Made by a program: the position numbers and the translations under genes. From IMG/VR virus record IMGVR_UViG_3300038463_000298, positions 1-46,280 of that record: a stretch of DNA of 46,280 nucleotides. The stretch is one strand, 5' to 3'. This document shows positions 23,833-33,329 of the stretch, in pieces. The DNA comes from a virus. The notes under the pieces are model-generated. The model worked only from the letters and a program-made list of their open reading frames with translations, did no database searches and was not told the DNA's origin. Every line of letters starts with the position of its first letter. Position 1 is the stretch's first letter.

Positions 23833-26807
23833 GGTTGTGTAATAATCTCCGCGAATATTGTATCGGCGCCTGTTGCGGAAAATTTTAGGTTGATGGTCGT
23901 GCCGTTCATTTCAGCCTGTACGAAGCTTATCTTATAAAGCCCGCTTCCCACTTCACTGGCCGCGTTCGTACTGTTTGCGAAAGCTCCACCATCAATTGAG
24001 ATTTGAACCGTAGGAGTAAGACCTGTGATTGGTTGGTGAAGAGTTGAGTCGTACATCGGGAAACCGAAGTTAGCGAAAGCCACATTCTTTTTCACAAAGA
24101 ACTGGCCTGATGCTAAATCATACCCGGTCTTATCGCTTACGACTTGTGCGTTCGCATTCACGTTGCCTCCAGTAAAACCCAGTTGGTCGGTCTGTAATTT
24201 AATTGCCGCGATGCTCGCATTGTTTGGAGCAGTATAGTTTGCCGCCAATAATGGTGTTGTTGGAATCGCCGCAACGTCCGTTAAAATCGTTGCGATGCTA
24301 GCGTTCGCAGGCGCTGTGTAGCCTGAAGTCGCAAGCCTCGAGGAGACCGCTGCATCGAGATTGTTTAGACGAGTATCAGTCGTTAATAATGGGTTCGTCG
24401 GAACCGCCGTTTGAATTGGAAACTCAAAGTATTGAGTGTAGCTGACTGAGTTAACCACGATCGTAATCTCAATCAAATAATTCGAAGTCCCAATAAGCGA
24501 AGTCACACTGACCGGCGTAATGAAGAACAGCCCGCTACCAGCGGCTGAGATACTACTTTGGCTAACCCCTGCACTCGTACCATCAGGTTTTAGAATTGCG
24601 TAAGACGCCGTTCCGAGTCCTGACGTAATGATCGCAGAGTTGCTCGTGGCCCAAAAAGCACCATTTAGATTGTACGAAGAATCAAGCCCCAGCCCGCAGT
24701 TAAGAACTTGAGGTAAAGCGACAGGTAAGTAAGACCCGATTTCATTATTGGTGAGAGAGTTCGCCTGATAAACGGTTCCACTTCTCACGTTCATTGCGCC
24801 TGGGTCAGACCAACGATTTGCGCCTGTATAGATACCTGTCAAACCGCTCGACGGCCCATATGTACTTCCGGTTTCAACAATCGATGTCGCAGGCGAAACA
24901 TAAGTGCCTGTTTCATTCGCAGTGGCCGAATTTACTTGATATGAAACTGTGCTAAGGACGTTCGCAACTCCCGGATCTGACCACAAATTAGATCCATTGT
25001 ACGTGCCAGTAAGACCGCTCGAAGCTCCATACGTAGTGCCGACCTCAACAGTTGAGGTTGTGGGGCCGACATAGGTTCCGGTTTTTCCAACAGCGTTTGC
25101 ATTGTAGGTGGTAGGGCTAATGACATTTGCGACTCCCGGGTCAGACCAACGATTCGCACCAGTGTAGGTGCCCGTTTCTAAAACCGTTGCGTAAAGATAA
25201 GTTGTTCCGATTTGAACGTTCGCAACACCTGGGTCAGTGTAATCTGCTGTCGGATTTCTTTGTGATCCGCCAAGGTCCCCATAAGAAGTAGTGAAGCCGC
25301 CTGGTAGAGTTTGAGGGAACGCTAAGCCCTGCATCGCAATCGCAACGTTAAAGTTATGACCAAGCGTAAGCTCGTAAGCTTTATCCGCTGTCGCATTCGC
25401 AGTGATCGCCGGTGTTACCGTCACGGTCGTAGTCGTATGTGACGTGATCAAATAATAACCGGTCACAACCCCGGTGCCTGATTTAATTAAAATGGTGTCC
25501 TGGTTGTTTACGACGTTCGAGAAGTTTTGAGATGAATCACTGATGATATTTCCCGTGAGAGTCGTTGCCGTAGTGCCCGTCAAATTGGTTACGCCGACAA
25601 ATCCAGGTTGTAAGGCCTTGTCATTCGCCCCTGCGGATATGCCTGTGTAATTTGTCGTGTTGTTAAAGTAATTGTTGTAGTTCGCTACCATGGTTGATGC
25701 GGTTGTGTTCTCAGTAAGAGCAGTCGTAAGACCGTAAAAAATGTTATTAAAAAGAAAGTTGTACTCGTTGCCATTGGTTGTCGCGATACCTGCACCATTG
25801 GGGACTTCCGCGCCATAAAAAGTATTGTTCATTATGGTATTGAGAAGTGCGCCGGACCCAAGAGCAATCGCAGCCGTTGTGCACCCTTCAATGATACTGT
25901 TCGCCACCACATTACCTGCGCCTGTCGTGACGATAGAAATCCCGGTCTGACAGTTGTGGATGTAGCATCCGTTGACCTGACATCCGGGAACGGTTCCGCC
26001 CATTGCAAAGCCAATACCGTGAAGAGCGGAAATTTCGCAGTTAAGGGCTACAATGCCTCCCGCAGTGGAAGAGATACCAGTAACTCCCGTGTTCACATTG
26101 GTGTTTACGATCTTACAGGTATTGAAAATGTTATTTGCGGCGTTACATGTGAATATGTTCGAAGGCGTGCCGGTAAAATTGATGTAAGAAAAGTTAGTGT
26201 TTTGACCAAGAGTCCAACCGAATGCGCCCTGATTCCACGCAGGCATCGTCGCAACAGTTGATGGGTTATCCCCACGAGTTGCGTTATAACCGATAAACTT
26301 AATTGGTAACGCCGTTGTAGCGACACGAGTGCTAACGGCAATACCGAGAGTGAGTGGCGTTGTCGTGTTTCTTACCCAAACGATATTGCCGCCGACTACC
26401 CCCGTCGTTGCACAGAAATTGCTATCTTGAGTTGAGCCGAATGAAAGTGCTCCGCCAACATAGTAAGTACCTGATGTTAAAGTCGCAACCGAACCACAAG
26501 CACGATCAAGAGTCGCTGCACCTGTCGCGACCGAAACGATTTGATACCAACCTGCGGTCCAACTTGTGCCCGCCGTAATGTGGATGATGTTTCCAACATC
26601 GGCCGCAACAAATGAATGCGACACCGAAAGAACCGCAGGTGTTGTACTAGTACCTGTAGTCGAAGAAAGATCCGTAAAAGTGTACTGCGCAGTAGTTTGT
26701 TGAGAGTAATCGGTGCCGCCTCCGCCAGATACGAAACCCCCACCATTAAGCATCCCAGCTGTGGCGTCCCCTCTAGCTTCCCAAACACATGTCGATGCTA
26801 TCGCCAT
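23829..26807 (-). CDS. Fibre/tailspike-like protein with beta-helix and DPG repeats
   Basis: A 992-residue protein. Residues 150-420 are a right-handed beta-helix of the pectate lyase type (NNIFNTCKIVNTNV, IVALNCEISALHGIGF, CYIHNCQTGISI, VVANSIIEGCTTAAI). Residues about 530-720 carry four DPG(V/A)xNV repeats separated by SGLTGTYxG segments. The C-terminus has Ig-like sequence. It lies in the head operon, far from the tail fibre, so it may be a head fibre or a polysaccharide-binding surface protein. No obvious enzymatic residues were identified. Confidence 0.7.
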   Translation of the reverse strand: MAIASTCVWEARGDATAGMLNGGGFVSGGGGTDYSQQTTAQYTFTDLSSTTGTSTTPAVLSVSHSFVAADVGNIIHITAGTSWTAGWYQIVSVATGAATLDRACGSVATLTSGTYYVGGALSFGSTQDSNFCATTGVVGGNIVWVRNTTTPLTLGIAVSTRVATTALPIKFIGYNATRGDNPSTVATMPAWNQGAFGWTLGQNTNFSYINFTGTPSNIFTCNAANNIFNTCKIVNTNVNTGVTGISSTAGGIVALNCEISALHGIGFAMGGTVPGCQVNGCYIHNCQTGISIVTTGAGNVVANSIIEGCTTAAIALGSGALLNTIMNNTFYGAEVPNGAGIATTNGNEYNFLFNNIFYGLTTALTENTTASTMVANYNNYFNNTTNYTGISAGANDKALQPGFVGVTNLTGTTATTLTGNIISDSSQNFSNVVNNQDTILIKSGTGVVTGYYLITSHTTTTVTVTPAITANATADKAYELTLGHNFNVAIAMQGLAFPQTLPGGFTTSYGDLGGSQRNPTADYTDPGVANVQIGTTYLYATVLETGTYTGANRWSDPGVANVISPTTYNANAVGKTGTYVGPTTSTVEVGTTYGASSGLTGTYNGSNLWSDPGVANVLSTVSYQVNSATANETGTYVSPATSIVETGSTYGPSSGLTGIYTGANRWSDPGAMNVRSGTVYQANSLTNNEIGSYLPVALPQVLNCGLGLDSSYNLNGAFWATSNSAIITSGLGTASYAILKPDGTSAGVSQSSISAAGSGLFFITPVSVTSLIGTSNYLIEITIVVNSVSYTQYFEFPIQTAVPTNPLLTTDTRLNNLDAAVSSRLATSGYTAPANASIATILTDVAAIPTTPLLAANYTAPNNASIAAIKLQTDQLGFTGGNVNANAQVVSDKTGYDLASGQFFVKKNVAFANFGFPMYDSTLHQPITGLTPTVQISIDGGAFANSTNAASEVGSGLYKISFVQAEMNGTTINLKFSATGADTIFAEIITQP

Positions 26808-26810
26808 ACA

Positions 26811-27212
26811 CTACTTTTCTTTCTCGGCCTTTAGCCTATCTTGTTCTTCGAAGTAGTTACGCATCTCAGCGGCCGCTCGAAGCTCTAACTCGTTCTCTTT
26901 GGTGACGAACGCCAAATTTGGGCGTCTCATTTGGTTTACAAAGTTCTTAGCGTCTTCGATCGTGACGACCGCCGGGAGCTTGCTTAGGCAACACACTTTG
27001 AACTTTTTCTGACTGTGGCATGGGCATAGATTGTTGCGCGGGTACTTCAGGAGCGGATTGTACGTGAACCCCGGCATTGGCGCCGTAAATACGCGCGCCG
27101 CCTTCTTGGGATTTTGACGAAGGGATGATGCCTCTGTGTCGGTCAAGGATTTCCGCTCGCTCGGCTTCGTCTTTGATTTCTGCGTCTCGTTGGGCGATTC
27201 CGTCTGCTTCAT
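26811..27212 (-). CDS. SEC-C motif protein
   Basis: A 133-residue protein with a SEC-C zinc-binding motif (NNLCPCHSQKKFKVCC, residues about 61-76). The start at 27212 has GGAGA upstream. It overlaps the Fis-HTH gene by 266 bases in a different frame. The C-terminus is a charged helix. The function in a phage is unknown; SEC-C motifs often mediate protein contacts. Confidence 0.65.
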   Translation of the reverse strand: MKQTESPNETQKSKTKPSERKSLTDTEASSLRQNPKKAARVFTAPMPGFTYNPLLKYPRNNLCPCHSQKKFKVCCLSKLPAVVTIEDAKNFVNQMRRPNLAFVTKENELELRAAAEMRNYFEEQDRLKAEKEK

Positions 27213-27369
27213 ACTTCTCCAATTTGTTTTCTAAAGTTCTAATTGAAATGCCCAAAGAGATTGAGCATTGAGTTTTGTTTCCGCGATAAAATCGAAAAGC
27301 ATTTAAGATGACCTGCTTTTCGATCATTTCCAGAGTTACTCCTGGTGACCAAAATACCTGTTGATTCAT
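26947..27369 (-). CDS. Fis-type helix-turn-helix protein
   Basis: A 140-residue protein whose start overlaps the portal stop (ATGA). Residues 12-50 are a Fis/NtrC-type HTH (EKQVILNAFRFYRGNKTQC, LGISIRTLENKLEKYE). The C-terminal half lies in the region that also encodes the SEC-C protein in another frame. A late transcription regulator or DNA-binding packaging factor is possible. Confidence 0.65.
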   Translation of the reverse strand: MNQQVFWSPGVTLEMIEKQVILNAFRFYRGNKTQCSISLGISIRTLENKLEKYEADGIAQRDAEIKDEAERAEILDRHRGIIPSSKSQEGGARIYGANAGVHVQSAPEVPAQQSMPMPQSEKVQSVLPKQAPGGRHDRRR

Positions 27370-29111
27370 TTAAACTTTCCCCCTTGTTTCTTATAAAGCC
27401 AAACTGTGAACTTCCAGTCTTTGCCGAGTTCTTTCGCTTCACTCGCGCATTTTTGATAAAGCCCTACGTCTTTAGCATTTGACTCAATGAAGAATTCTTT
27501 TCGGCCTTCGAGCATTTGACTATCGCCGCCATCAGCTTCGTAAGACGCTTGATCAAACGCTGCACTATTGAAAACGCGTAAGACCTTTTCGAGTGGCGTG
27601 TAGTTTTTTACTTTTTCGGAATCAGGAGCGTTCGCCCCTTGCTCGTCGTTTTCTGGAGCGTCATCGCCGTTACCTGAACTCTTATCAGCCGCTTCCCCTG
27701 ATAAAACTTCATCAAGTTGTGGATCGTCGCTCAAGCCGTCTTCCGCAGTGTCGAGTTGAACGTCAAAGAGATTTCCTTTGTTACAAGCGTCTCTGAATTC
27801 AAGCGTTGTGATTTCGCCCGCAGCTTTAGCGTCCTTAAGACGTGTGAACTTTTGCGTCTTCACAGTCTCTTGATCAATCGCTGATAACTCACGAAGCGGT
27901 TTGAACTCTAACTCTAGATCGTCTGGAATCATACCAAAGAGCTGTTGGCACTTTATCTCGCCCATTTTTAAAATGTGGTACTTGAGTTTGTTACGGACTT
28001 CAGACTCCACCATAGAGTTGTAGTTTTCCATCTCTTCAACTGAACTGGTGCCCATGCCTGTTGAAACGCTTTGCCCGAAAAGCTTTAGAATTGGCATTCG
28101 CATGTCTGCCGCAACTTGCGTCCTGATACCCGCCATTGCTTCGGCGAGTCCTGAAAACGAAAGCTGTTTATGATCGAAATCGTCTTCTGAGTCCATAACG
28201 ACAGCGTTTTGATAATTCTTTTGCCAATTGGCCATTTGAACGCGCTCTTTGATTGCGTTCGTGCCGTTTGGTGACATCAACGTATTTACTAAGTTTTTGA
28301 TTTTATAAACGTCGAGCTTAAATTCGTCGAGCACCTGAAAGCCTAGATCTGTAGCTTTTAAGTACTGGTTCATCGAACGGATCAAAACCTCAACACAACT
28401 AACGCCCCAGCCACGAAGCCGTGGACGAATGAAGCTCGGAGCTTCGTCGCCTTTAAGGGCCATGACTCGAGACTTGTGAATTTCTTTTGAATAGTAATTG
28501 TAGAACTCAAAGTCCTCGCGCTGAATTTCAGCATCGTAGCCTTCAACGTTTTGTTTGTCCCAAAACAGCTCCCACATATCGACTGCGCGGAATGTGACCT
28601 TGGTATCTGGGCCAATCGAGGCGAGGTCTAAAGGCATTTCTGGATCTTGATCATCGACCAAAATAAGAATGCCTCCCCCACCATATGCTCTTGTCCACTT
28701 GGCCGCCCAGCCCGCAGTGTTTAGATCATTGTCGCGGTCCATATTGATTTGCAGTTCTTTAATCTGCTGTTCGTCGAGCTGTTTAGATTTAAACATCACG
28801 CCGCCGCGAAGACCGTCATCAACAGGTACGCAGCATATGGTTCTAACTAAACCAATCTCAACGAAGAGCTGCGAGAGGAGTTGGCGAAAGTTCGAAACCA
28901 AGTACCAACGTAAGTTCTCAAAGGCCGTATCGGTTTCCGATACGGTTTGGTTACCTGTGAAACCAAATGGGTTTATGCCGCCTCCGATGCCCGGGCCGTT
29001 AAAGCCGATGGCTTCAGAAAAACCATTGGTGAGAGTTGGAATGACGATCAGCTCGTTTTTGATTTCTGCGTCTGCCGCTGTACTTCCAGGCTTTTTATAC
29101 TTTTTGCTCAT
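27366..29111 (-). CDS. Portal protein (DUF1073 family)
   Basis: A 581-residue protein. Signatures include LVRTICCVPVDDGLRGGVMFKS, WTRAYGGGGILILVDDQDPEMPL, FDHKQLSFSGLAEAMAGIRTQVAADMRMPILKLFG and GMGTSSVEEMENYNSMVESEVRN, matching DUF1073 portals. The C-terminal 100 residues are acidic. Expected to form the dodecameric DNA channel. It follows large terminase with one small gene between. Confidence 0.85.
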   Translation of the reverse strand: MSKKYKKPGSTAADAEIKNELIVIPTLTNGFSEAIGFNGPGIGGGINPFGFTGNQTVSETDTAFENLRWYLVSNFRQLLSQLFVEIGLVRTICCVPVDDGLRGGVMFKSKQLDEQQIKELQINMDRDNDLNTAGWAAKWTRAYGGGGILILVDDQDPEMPLDLASIGPDTKVTFRAVDMWELFWDKQNVEGYDAEIQREDFEFYNYYSKEIHKSRVMALKGDEAPSFIRPRLRGWGVSCVEVLIRSMNQYLKATDLGFQVLDEFKLDVYKIKNLVNTLMSPNGTNAIKERVQMANWQKNYQNAVVMDSEDDFDHKQLSFSGLAEAMAGIRTQVAADMRMPILKLFGQSVSTGMGTSSVEEMENYNSMVESEVRNKLKYHILKMGEIKCQQLFGMIPDDLELEFKPLRELSAIDQETVKTQKFTRLKDAKAAGEITTLEFRDACNKGNLFDVQLDTAEDGLSDDPQLDEVLSGEAADKSSGNGDDAPENDEQGANAPDSEKVKNYTPLEKVLRVFNSAAFDQASYEADGGDSQMLEGRKEFFIESNAKDVGLYQKCASEAKELGKDWKFTVWLYKKQGGKFK

Positions 29112-29286
29112 GAGCCTCTTCCTTTTCTACACAAAGCTGTTCAACAAGTTCGTCGGCCATTTCAACGAGTCTCTGAGTGTGATCGTTATTTCTGTTACTT
29201 TGATCTAGATAGACTTTGATTTCGTCCATTAGAACACTCGCGCTGTTTATCAAATCATCAATGTCATCGATGTATGCTGATTCCAA
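29095..29286 (-). CDS. Small acidic helical protein between terminase and portal
   Basis: A 63-residue, strongly acidic and helical protein (DDIDDLINSASVLMDEIKVYL, EMADELVEQLCVEKEE). Start is TTG with AGGGGG upstream. It overlaps the portal start by 17 bases. No family recognised; it could be a packaging accessory. Confidence 0.5.
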   Translation of the reverse strand: MESAYIDDIDDLINSASVLMDEIKVYLDQSNRNNDHTQRLVEMADELVEQLCVEKEEAHEQKV

Positions 29287-29295
29287 AACTCCCCC

Positions 29296-30711
29296 TTACA
29301 AAACGTCAGCTAGCGACATGCCCCCGCTTAGCTCATTAAACGCACCCGATAAAACGTCAACAATGTCATCGTGAGCATATTCTTTGTCGTTATCACTAAA
29401 ATTTTCGAGTTCATCGAAAAACTCATCGTTCCACGAAGCCCTGTGCACCATGATGTTGCCTGCTTCGCACTGCGCCGAAACAGGTTTAGCCCTCGTTACT
29501 TTATCTCTCGACGTCGTCATTACCTGAACGTAGTAGCCTGCGAGCATCTTGATAAAGTTCTCAGCTTCCGCAACACCAGCACTGCCTGGATCTTGTTGCG
29601 ACATTACCTTTACTGAAACGGAATCATGCGAAGCTGTTGCTTTGATGAGCTTTTCCACTTGGCCCGGCGTATCACGTAAAGACTTGATATCGACGACACA
29701 AAAGCGGCCATCCGGATATTTGTAAAGTTTGAGTCCCCTTGTCCAATCGGGGTCTTTATTCTTCTCGCTTGGACGAGTTGCCGCCCGGTCCCAAAACCGA
29801 ATCGCTTGTACCCAACCCGCAGGCACTGCATCAACGACAGTGAACCACTCACGTTGAAACATCATTCCGGCAATAGCCCGGACATTCCAGTTGCCGTCTT
29901 TAAGCCGGGCACGATCAACACGGTTTAGTGCTAACAAGTTGCCTGCGTATGCTGGGTCTTTCTCCATTAAAATCTTATTGTCTTCGAGTTTAGCGCCAAT
30001 GAACGTAACCGACTTAGGCTGTATCCCGGGGCCGCTTCCGTACGCTTTATAAATCTCTTCCTTAGAATCAGCCCACACGATCGCATCATTGATTCTAATG
30101 AAGTAGCGAAGCACACCCGAACGAGATTTGATCGGAAGCCCGTCTTCCCCAATCCACCAAGAGATAAACTTCCTAACCCAAGAATCTGGATCTGGATTGC
30201 AAGTGGCCCTGATACAAGGCTTCACCCCTGATGTAGAACGGTTACGTGAAAGCATGTAAAAGAATTGGTTCTCAGAAAAGTGCGTCAGCTCATCAAACCC
30301 GATCCAAGGTATCTGTGCTCCTTGGTAGTTGAGCACGTCTTTTTCATACTCGAGGTTTGAAAAGCTCATACTCATGCCGCGTGGAAACTGCCAACTTAAG
30401 ACCGCCTCACGTGGACGCGCTTTAAAAAGGGAGTAGAGTTTCATCGACTCATCCCAAAGACCGCCCTCGTTACGCACCTGTACTGAGGTCTTACGAAATA
30501 CGACTCCACCAAAATCTGCATTATCCCAATGTCTAAGTGGATCAAGTAGAAGTCCGAAGGATTTGCCGCCGCCCGCAGCTCCCCCGTAGATAGCAATATC
30601 AGCTTCGCATCCGATGAATGCAGACTGCGGCCCCTCTTGAGGGCCTAAACGAACTACGTTTTCAAGGTTAGGCGCGCCCAGATAATAACCCGCAAGTCCA
30701 TTTGACGACAT
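29296..30711 (-). CDS. Terminase large subunit
   Basis: A 471-residue packaging motor. Walker A is GGAAGGGKS (residues about 43-51), Walker B is WIGFDELTHF, and coupling follows (RATCNPDPDSW). The nuclease domain shows RFWDRAAT and a later AHDDIVDVLSGA. The ATG at 30711 lies inside the glycosyltransferase gene, which it overlaps by 44 bases, with weak ribosome-binding sequence, so translation may be coupled. Confidence 0.92.
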   Translation of the reverse strand: MSSNGLAGYYLGAPNLENVVRLGPQEGPQSAFIGCEADIAIYGGAAGGGKSFGLLLDPLRHWDNADFGGVVFRKTSVQVRNEGGLWDESMKLYSLFKARPREAVLSWQFPRGMSMSFSNLEYEKDVLNYQGAQIPWIGFDELTHFSENQFFYMLSRNRSTSGVKPCIRATCNPDPDSWVRKFISWWIGEDGLPIKSRSGVLRYFIRINDAIVWADSKEEIYKAYGSGPGIQPKSVTFIGAKLEDNKILMEKDPAYAGNLLALNRVDRARLKDGNWNVRAIAGMMFQREWFTVVDAVPAGWVQAIRFWDRAATRPSEKNKDPDWTRGLKLYKYPDGRFCVVDIKSLRDTPGQVEKLIKATASHDSVSVKVMSQQDPGSAGVAEAENFIKMLAGYYVQVMTTSRDKVTRAKPVSAQCEAGNIMVHRASWNDEFFDELENFSDNDKEYAHDDIVDVLSGAFNELSGGMSLADVL

Positions 30712-31684
30712 CAACAGGTTCAGGCAGCCACGACATTAAAGTCTTCTCGTCGATGACATCATACTTCGCGCCATTACGTGCAGGACTTACATCGGTCGTT
30801 TGCCACATAGTTCCTTTAGCGAAGTTATGCATCCTATGACCAAATTGATTTATGCCCCACTCATCGGCACGCCAATGCTTGGTGAAGTCTTCGTGCCTGA
30901 CGGTTGAGAAATAACCAATCCACGCACCCCCTGACGCCGCCATATGAAGAGGTGCTGAATCGTTTGTGAGAACCACTTGCGCAGTCTGCACTAGAGAAAC
31001 TGATTCCATAACTGAGAGTTTATTTCGAAGGTCTAAACAATTAGTGGCATCGACATCAACCGTTCCACGTTTGCCGTCTTCAACGGTTGCGCCAATAATA
31101 ACAGGCGTAACCCCTTGACCGATAAGCCCTGTAAGAATCGCATCCCACCAACGCTTAGGGTAAGTTTTTGAAACCCAATGTTTTCCCGGATGAACCACAA
31201 CTTGTTGGGCCGATAACGAATTGACTGAGGGCTTTAAAACGATGTTGCGATCTTTTACCGGAATCTGACCTTTGAAAAGACAAGTCGCGATGTAGTCACC
31301 AATTTGCATATTGAAGTTGTGGGTGAATTCGGATTGGAGTTCATCAGCCGCGTAGTAACCTTTTAGAACATAGTAGTCGTCCCAATTAGGATTTCCTTCA
31401 CGTGAGTTATAAACCTTTTCTAACTCCAAATGCTGAAAGAGTTCGGGGAACGCCGTTAGTAGCGAAACCTTACATCCAGCGAAATTGTTTACTGCATACC
31501 GAATCGCAGGCTCGGCACAAATGCAGTCGCCCAAAGCGTAAGGGGCTACGAGCAAAACATTTTTTGTGGTTTTATTTTGTTGCGCCAAGAGATAACGAAA
31601 CGTCGGTGATTCCATTGCCGGAATAGTGACTGTGCCTAAGATAGGGTTAAGCGGCTCGTGCGTTGATTTTTGAATGATCGACAT
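30668..31684 (-). CDS. GT9-family glycosyltransferase (heptosyltransferase-like)
   Basis: A 338-residue protein. The N-terminal VLLVAPYALGDCICAEPAIRYAV and the C-terminal VVVHPGKHWVSKTYP, VSLVQTAQVVLTNDSAPLHMAAS, are hallmarks of the GT9 (ADP-heptose:LPS heptosyltransferase) family; the acidic D in TNDSAPLH binds the donor in relatives. It lies between the two terminase genes, an unusual place. It might modify host surface sugars or phage DNA/proteins; donor and target unknown. Confidence 0.8.
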   Translation of the reverse strand: MSIIQKSTHEPLNPILGTVTIPAMESPTFRYLLAQQNKTTKNVLLVAPYALGDCICAEPAIRYAVNNFAGCKVSLLTAFPELFQHLELEKVYNSREGNPNWDDYYVLKGYYAADELQSEFTHNFNMQIGDYIATCLFKGQIPVKDRNIVLKPSVNSLSAQQVVVHPGKHWVSKTYPKRWWDAILTGLIGQGVTPVIIGATVEDGKRGTVDVDATNCLDLRNKLSVMESVSLVQTAQVVLTNDSAPLHMAASGGAWIGYFSTVRHEDFTKHWRADEWGINQFGHRMHNFAKGTMWQTTDVSPARNGAKYDVIDEKTLMSWLPEPVDVVKWTCGLLSGRA

Positions 31685-32065
31685 CTATTCCCCTTTTGGT
31701 TTTTCTTTGCCGTTTGAAGCCATCGTTAAAATGATTTGCGGTCCCTCAGCGATACCCGAAACCTGCATATGGTCTTTCACTTTACCCACCAATCGATTGA
31801 GGAGTGTGTCGAGTGCATTCATATCGCCGCGTGAAATGATTTTCACAGCCGTGGCCGCAATCATGACCTTTAGTGCTGGGAGCGAATCGTCTTGAGCAAT
31901 CGCGCGTAAATCTTTGATCGAGCCTTTGATGATCATGTTCGCAATCTCGGCAAACTCTTCAGCGGTAAGTTGGCGCATAACCTTTCCCAGTTTATCGGGT
32001 GGTCGGCCTTTCGGATTGCCGCTTTGGCCTTTTTTCCAACGTGGTTTAATATTCTTATTTGCCAT
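31685..32065 (-). CDS. Small terminase subunit (candidate)
   Basis: A 126-residue protein with the basic N-terminal motif RWKKGQSGNPKGRPPDK common to DUF5681-type and small terminase proteins, followed by helices. It lies upstream of the large terminase gene (with the glycosyltransferase between), as a DNA-recognition packaging subunit would. It overlaps the methyltransferase gene by 11 bases. Confidence 0.65.
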   Translation of the reverse strand: MANKNIKPRWKKGQSGNPKGRPPDKLGKVMRQLTAEEFAEIANMIIKGSIKDLRAIAQDDSLPALKVMIAATAVKIISRGDMNALDTLLNRLVGKVKDHMQVSGIAEGPQIILTMASNGKEKPKGE

Positions 32066-33329
32066 TAGTTGCCAATTTGTTGTTTAACAACTTTGCCTTT
32101 TGGCCCGTAAACTGTTCCCACCGCGTGACAATGACATCGCAGTAGTGTGGGTCTAGTTCCATCATAAAGCATTTGCGGTTTGTTTTCTCGCAGGCGATTA
32201 GGGTTGATCCCGAGCCGCCGAATAAGTCCAGGATCACATCACCCTGCTTGCTTGAGTTGGTGAGCGCTCTCTCAGGCAAGGCTGTCGGCTTTTGCGTTGG
32301 ATGAAATTCATTCTTCTGTTCTTTTTTTAGTTCCCAAACGGTCTTTTCATCAGTCGGCCCAAACCATTGCGGCGAGCATCCTGTCTTGAATGCATAGATA
32401 CAGGGTTCATAGTTTGGAATGTATTGCGACATGAATGCACCAAGGCCAGACTTCACTTTATACCAACAGATAACGGCTCTTACCGTTAGCGACAATCCAG
32501 AAAAACTCGCGAATGTTTCGACTGCCTTGCCGTTCGCATACCAAATGTAAAATGCCGCATGATCGTTTGCGACTCCGTAAGCACATTGAAGGGATGATTG
32601 AAATAGGTTAGTCAAAGACTCGCCTTCGAGGGAGTCATTCTCTATGCCTTTTCTCTTCTTTTGATTGTGCCCTCCAGAGTATGAGACGCCATAGGGAGGA
32701 TCGGTAAATACCATGTCCGCTTTCGCGCCCTTCATTAGCCGTTCAACATCGCTTAACGAAGTACTGTCCCCACACATGAGCCGGTGATTGCCAAGTTGCC
32801 ATATTTGCCCAAGCTGTGCGCGCGGCTTAACCTCGTCAGGTATTTCGTCGTCATCGGTCAGCCCCGGTTTTGACTCTTTACCTAAATATTTCTCGCGTTC
32901 ACTCTCATCGAACATTGTCAAATCCAGATTGAAATCGAGCGCGTCGATTTCTTTGAACCATTCGGTCAAGAGTTTATTATCCCAATCGCCTGCACCTTTG
33001 TTGGCCGCGATGTTTGCGGCCTTTTCACGTATGGAATCCCATAAGACTTCGCGGTACTTGAAACGCTCGCCTTTAAGTTCAATAAAGCCTTCAGCGACCG
33101 TTCCGGTTTTGGTTGGCTTATTGTACTTTTTCTCAAGGACTATGGGCGCGTTCGCGTCAAAAAGCTTAAGCCGCTGGTGCCCGCCCACGAGTTGTTTCGT
33201 CTTTCGGTTGTATACAAACCCACCAAGGTCGCCGAACTCAACCAGCGCCGCCTGAAGGGCCTTTAACTTCGGCTCAGTGATGGATCGGGGATTTTTTGGA
33301 TTAGGATTTAGGTCTGAAAGCTTGGCCAT
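32055..33329 (-). CDS. ParB-like/DNA methyltransferase fusion (beta class)
   Basis: A 424-residue protein. Residues 1-100 are a ParB/Srx-like domain (NPKNPRSITEPKLKALQAAL, LVGGHQRLKLF). The methyltransferase has motif IV TDPPYGVSYSGG (residues 209-220) before motif I LDLFGGSGSTLIACE, the beta-class order. It could methylate adenine-N6 or cytosine-N4. No partner restriction gene is present, so it probably protects phage DNA or regulates packaging. Confidence 0.9.
   Translation of the reverse strand: MAKLSDLNPNPKNPRSITEPKLKALQAALVEFGDLGGFVYNRKTKQLVGGHQRLKLFDANAPIVLEKKYNKPTKTGTVAEGFIELKGERFKYREVLWDSIREKAANIAANKGAGDWDNKLLTEWFKEIDALDFNLDLTMFDESEREKYLGKESKPGLTDDDEIPDEVKPRAQLGQIWQLGNHRLMCGDSTSLSDVERLMKGAKADMVFTDPPYGVSYSGGHNQKKRKGIENDSLEGESLTNLFQSSLQCAYGVANDHAAFYIWYANGKAVETFASFSGLSLTVRAVICWYKVKSGLGAFMSQYIPNYEPCIYAFKTGCSPQWFGPTDEKTVWELKKEQKNEFHPTQKPTALPERALTNSSKQGDVILDLFGGSGSTLIACEKTNRKCFMMELDPHYCDVIVTRWEQFTGQKAKLLNNKLATNGK

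Noticed and set aside
24780-25245. Regularly spaced repeats resembling a CRISPR array
   Set aside because: They are imperfect, much longer than CRISPR repeats, in frame, and encode protein repeats of the fibre-like gene.
27366-29111. Portal family name shared with anti-CBASS Acb1
   Set aside because: The matching region is the portal part; no pair of HxT motifs of the Acb1 nuclease was seen, so no anti-CBASS nuclease is claimed.
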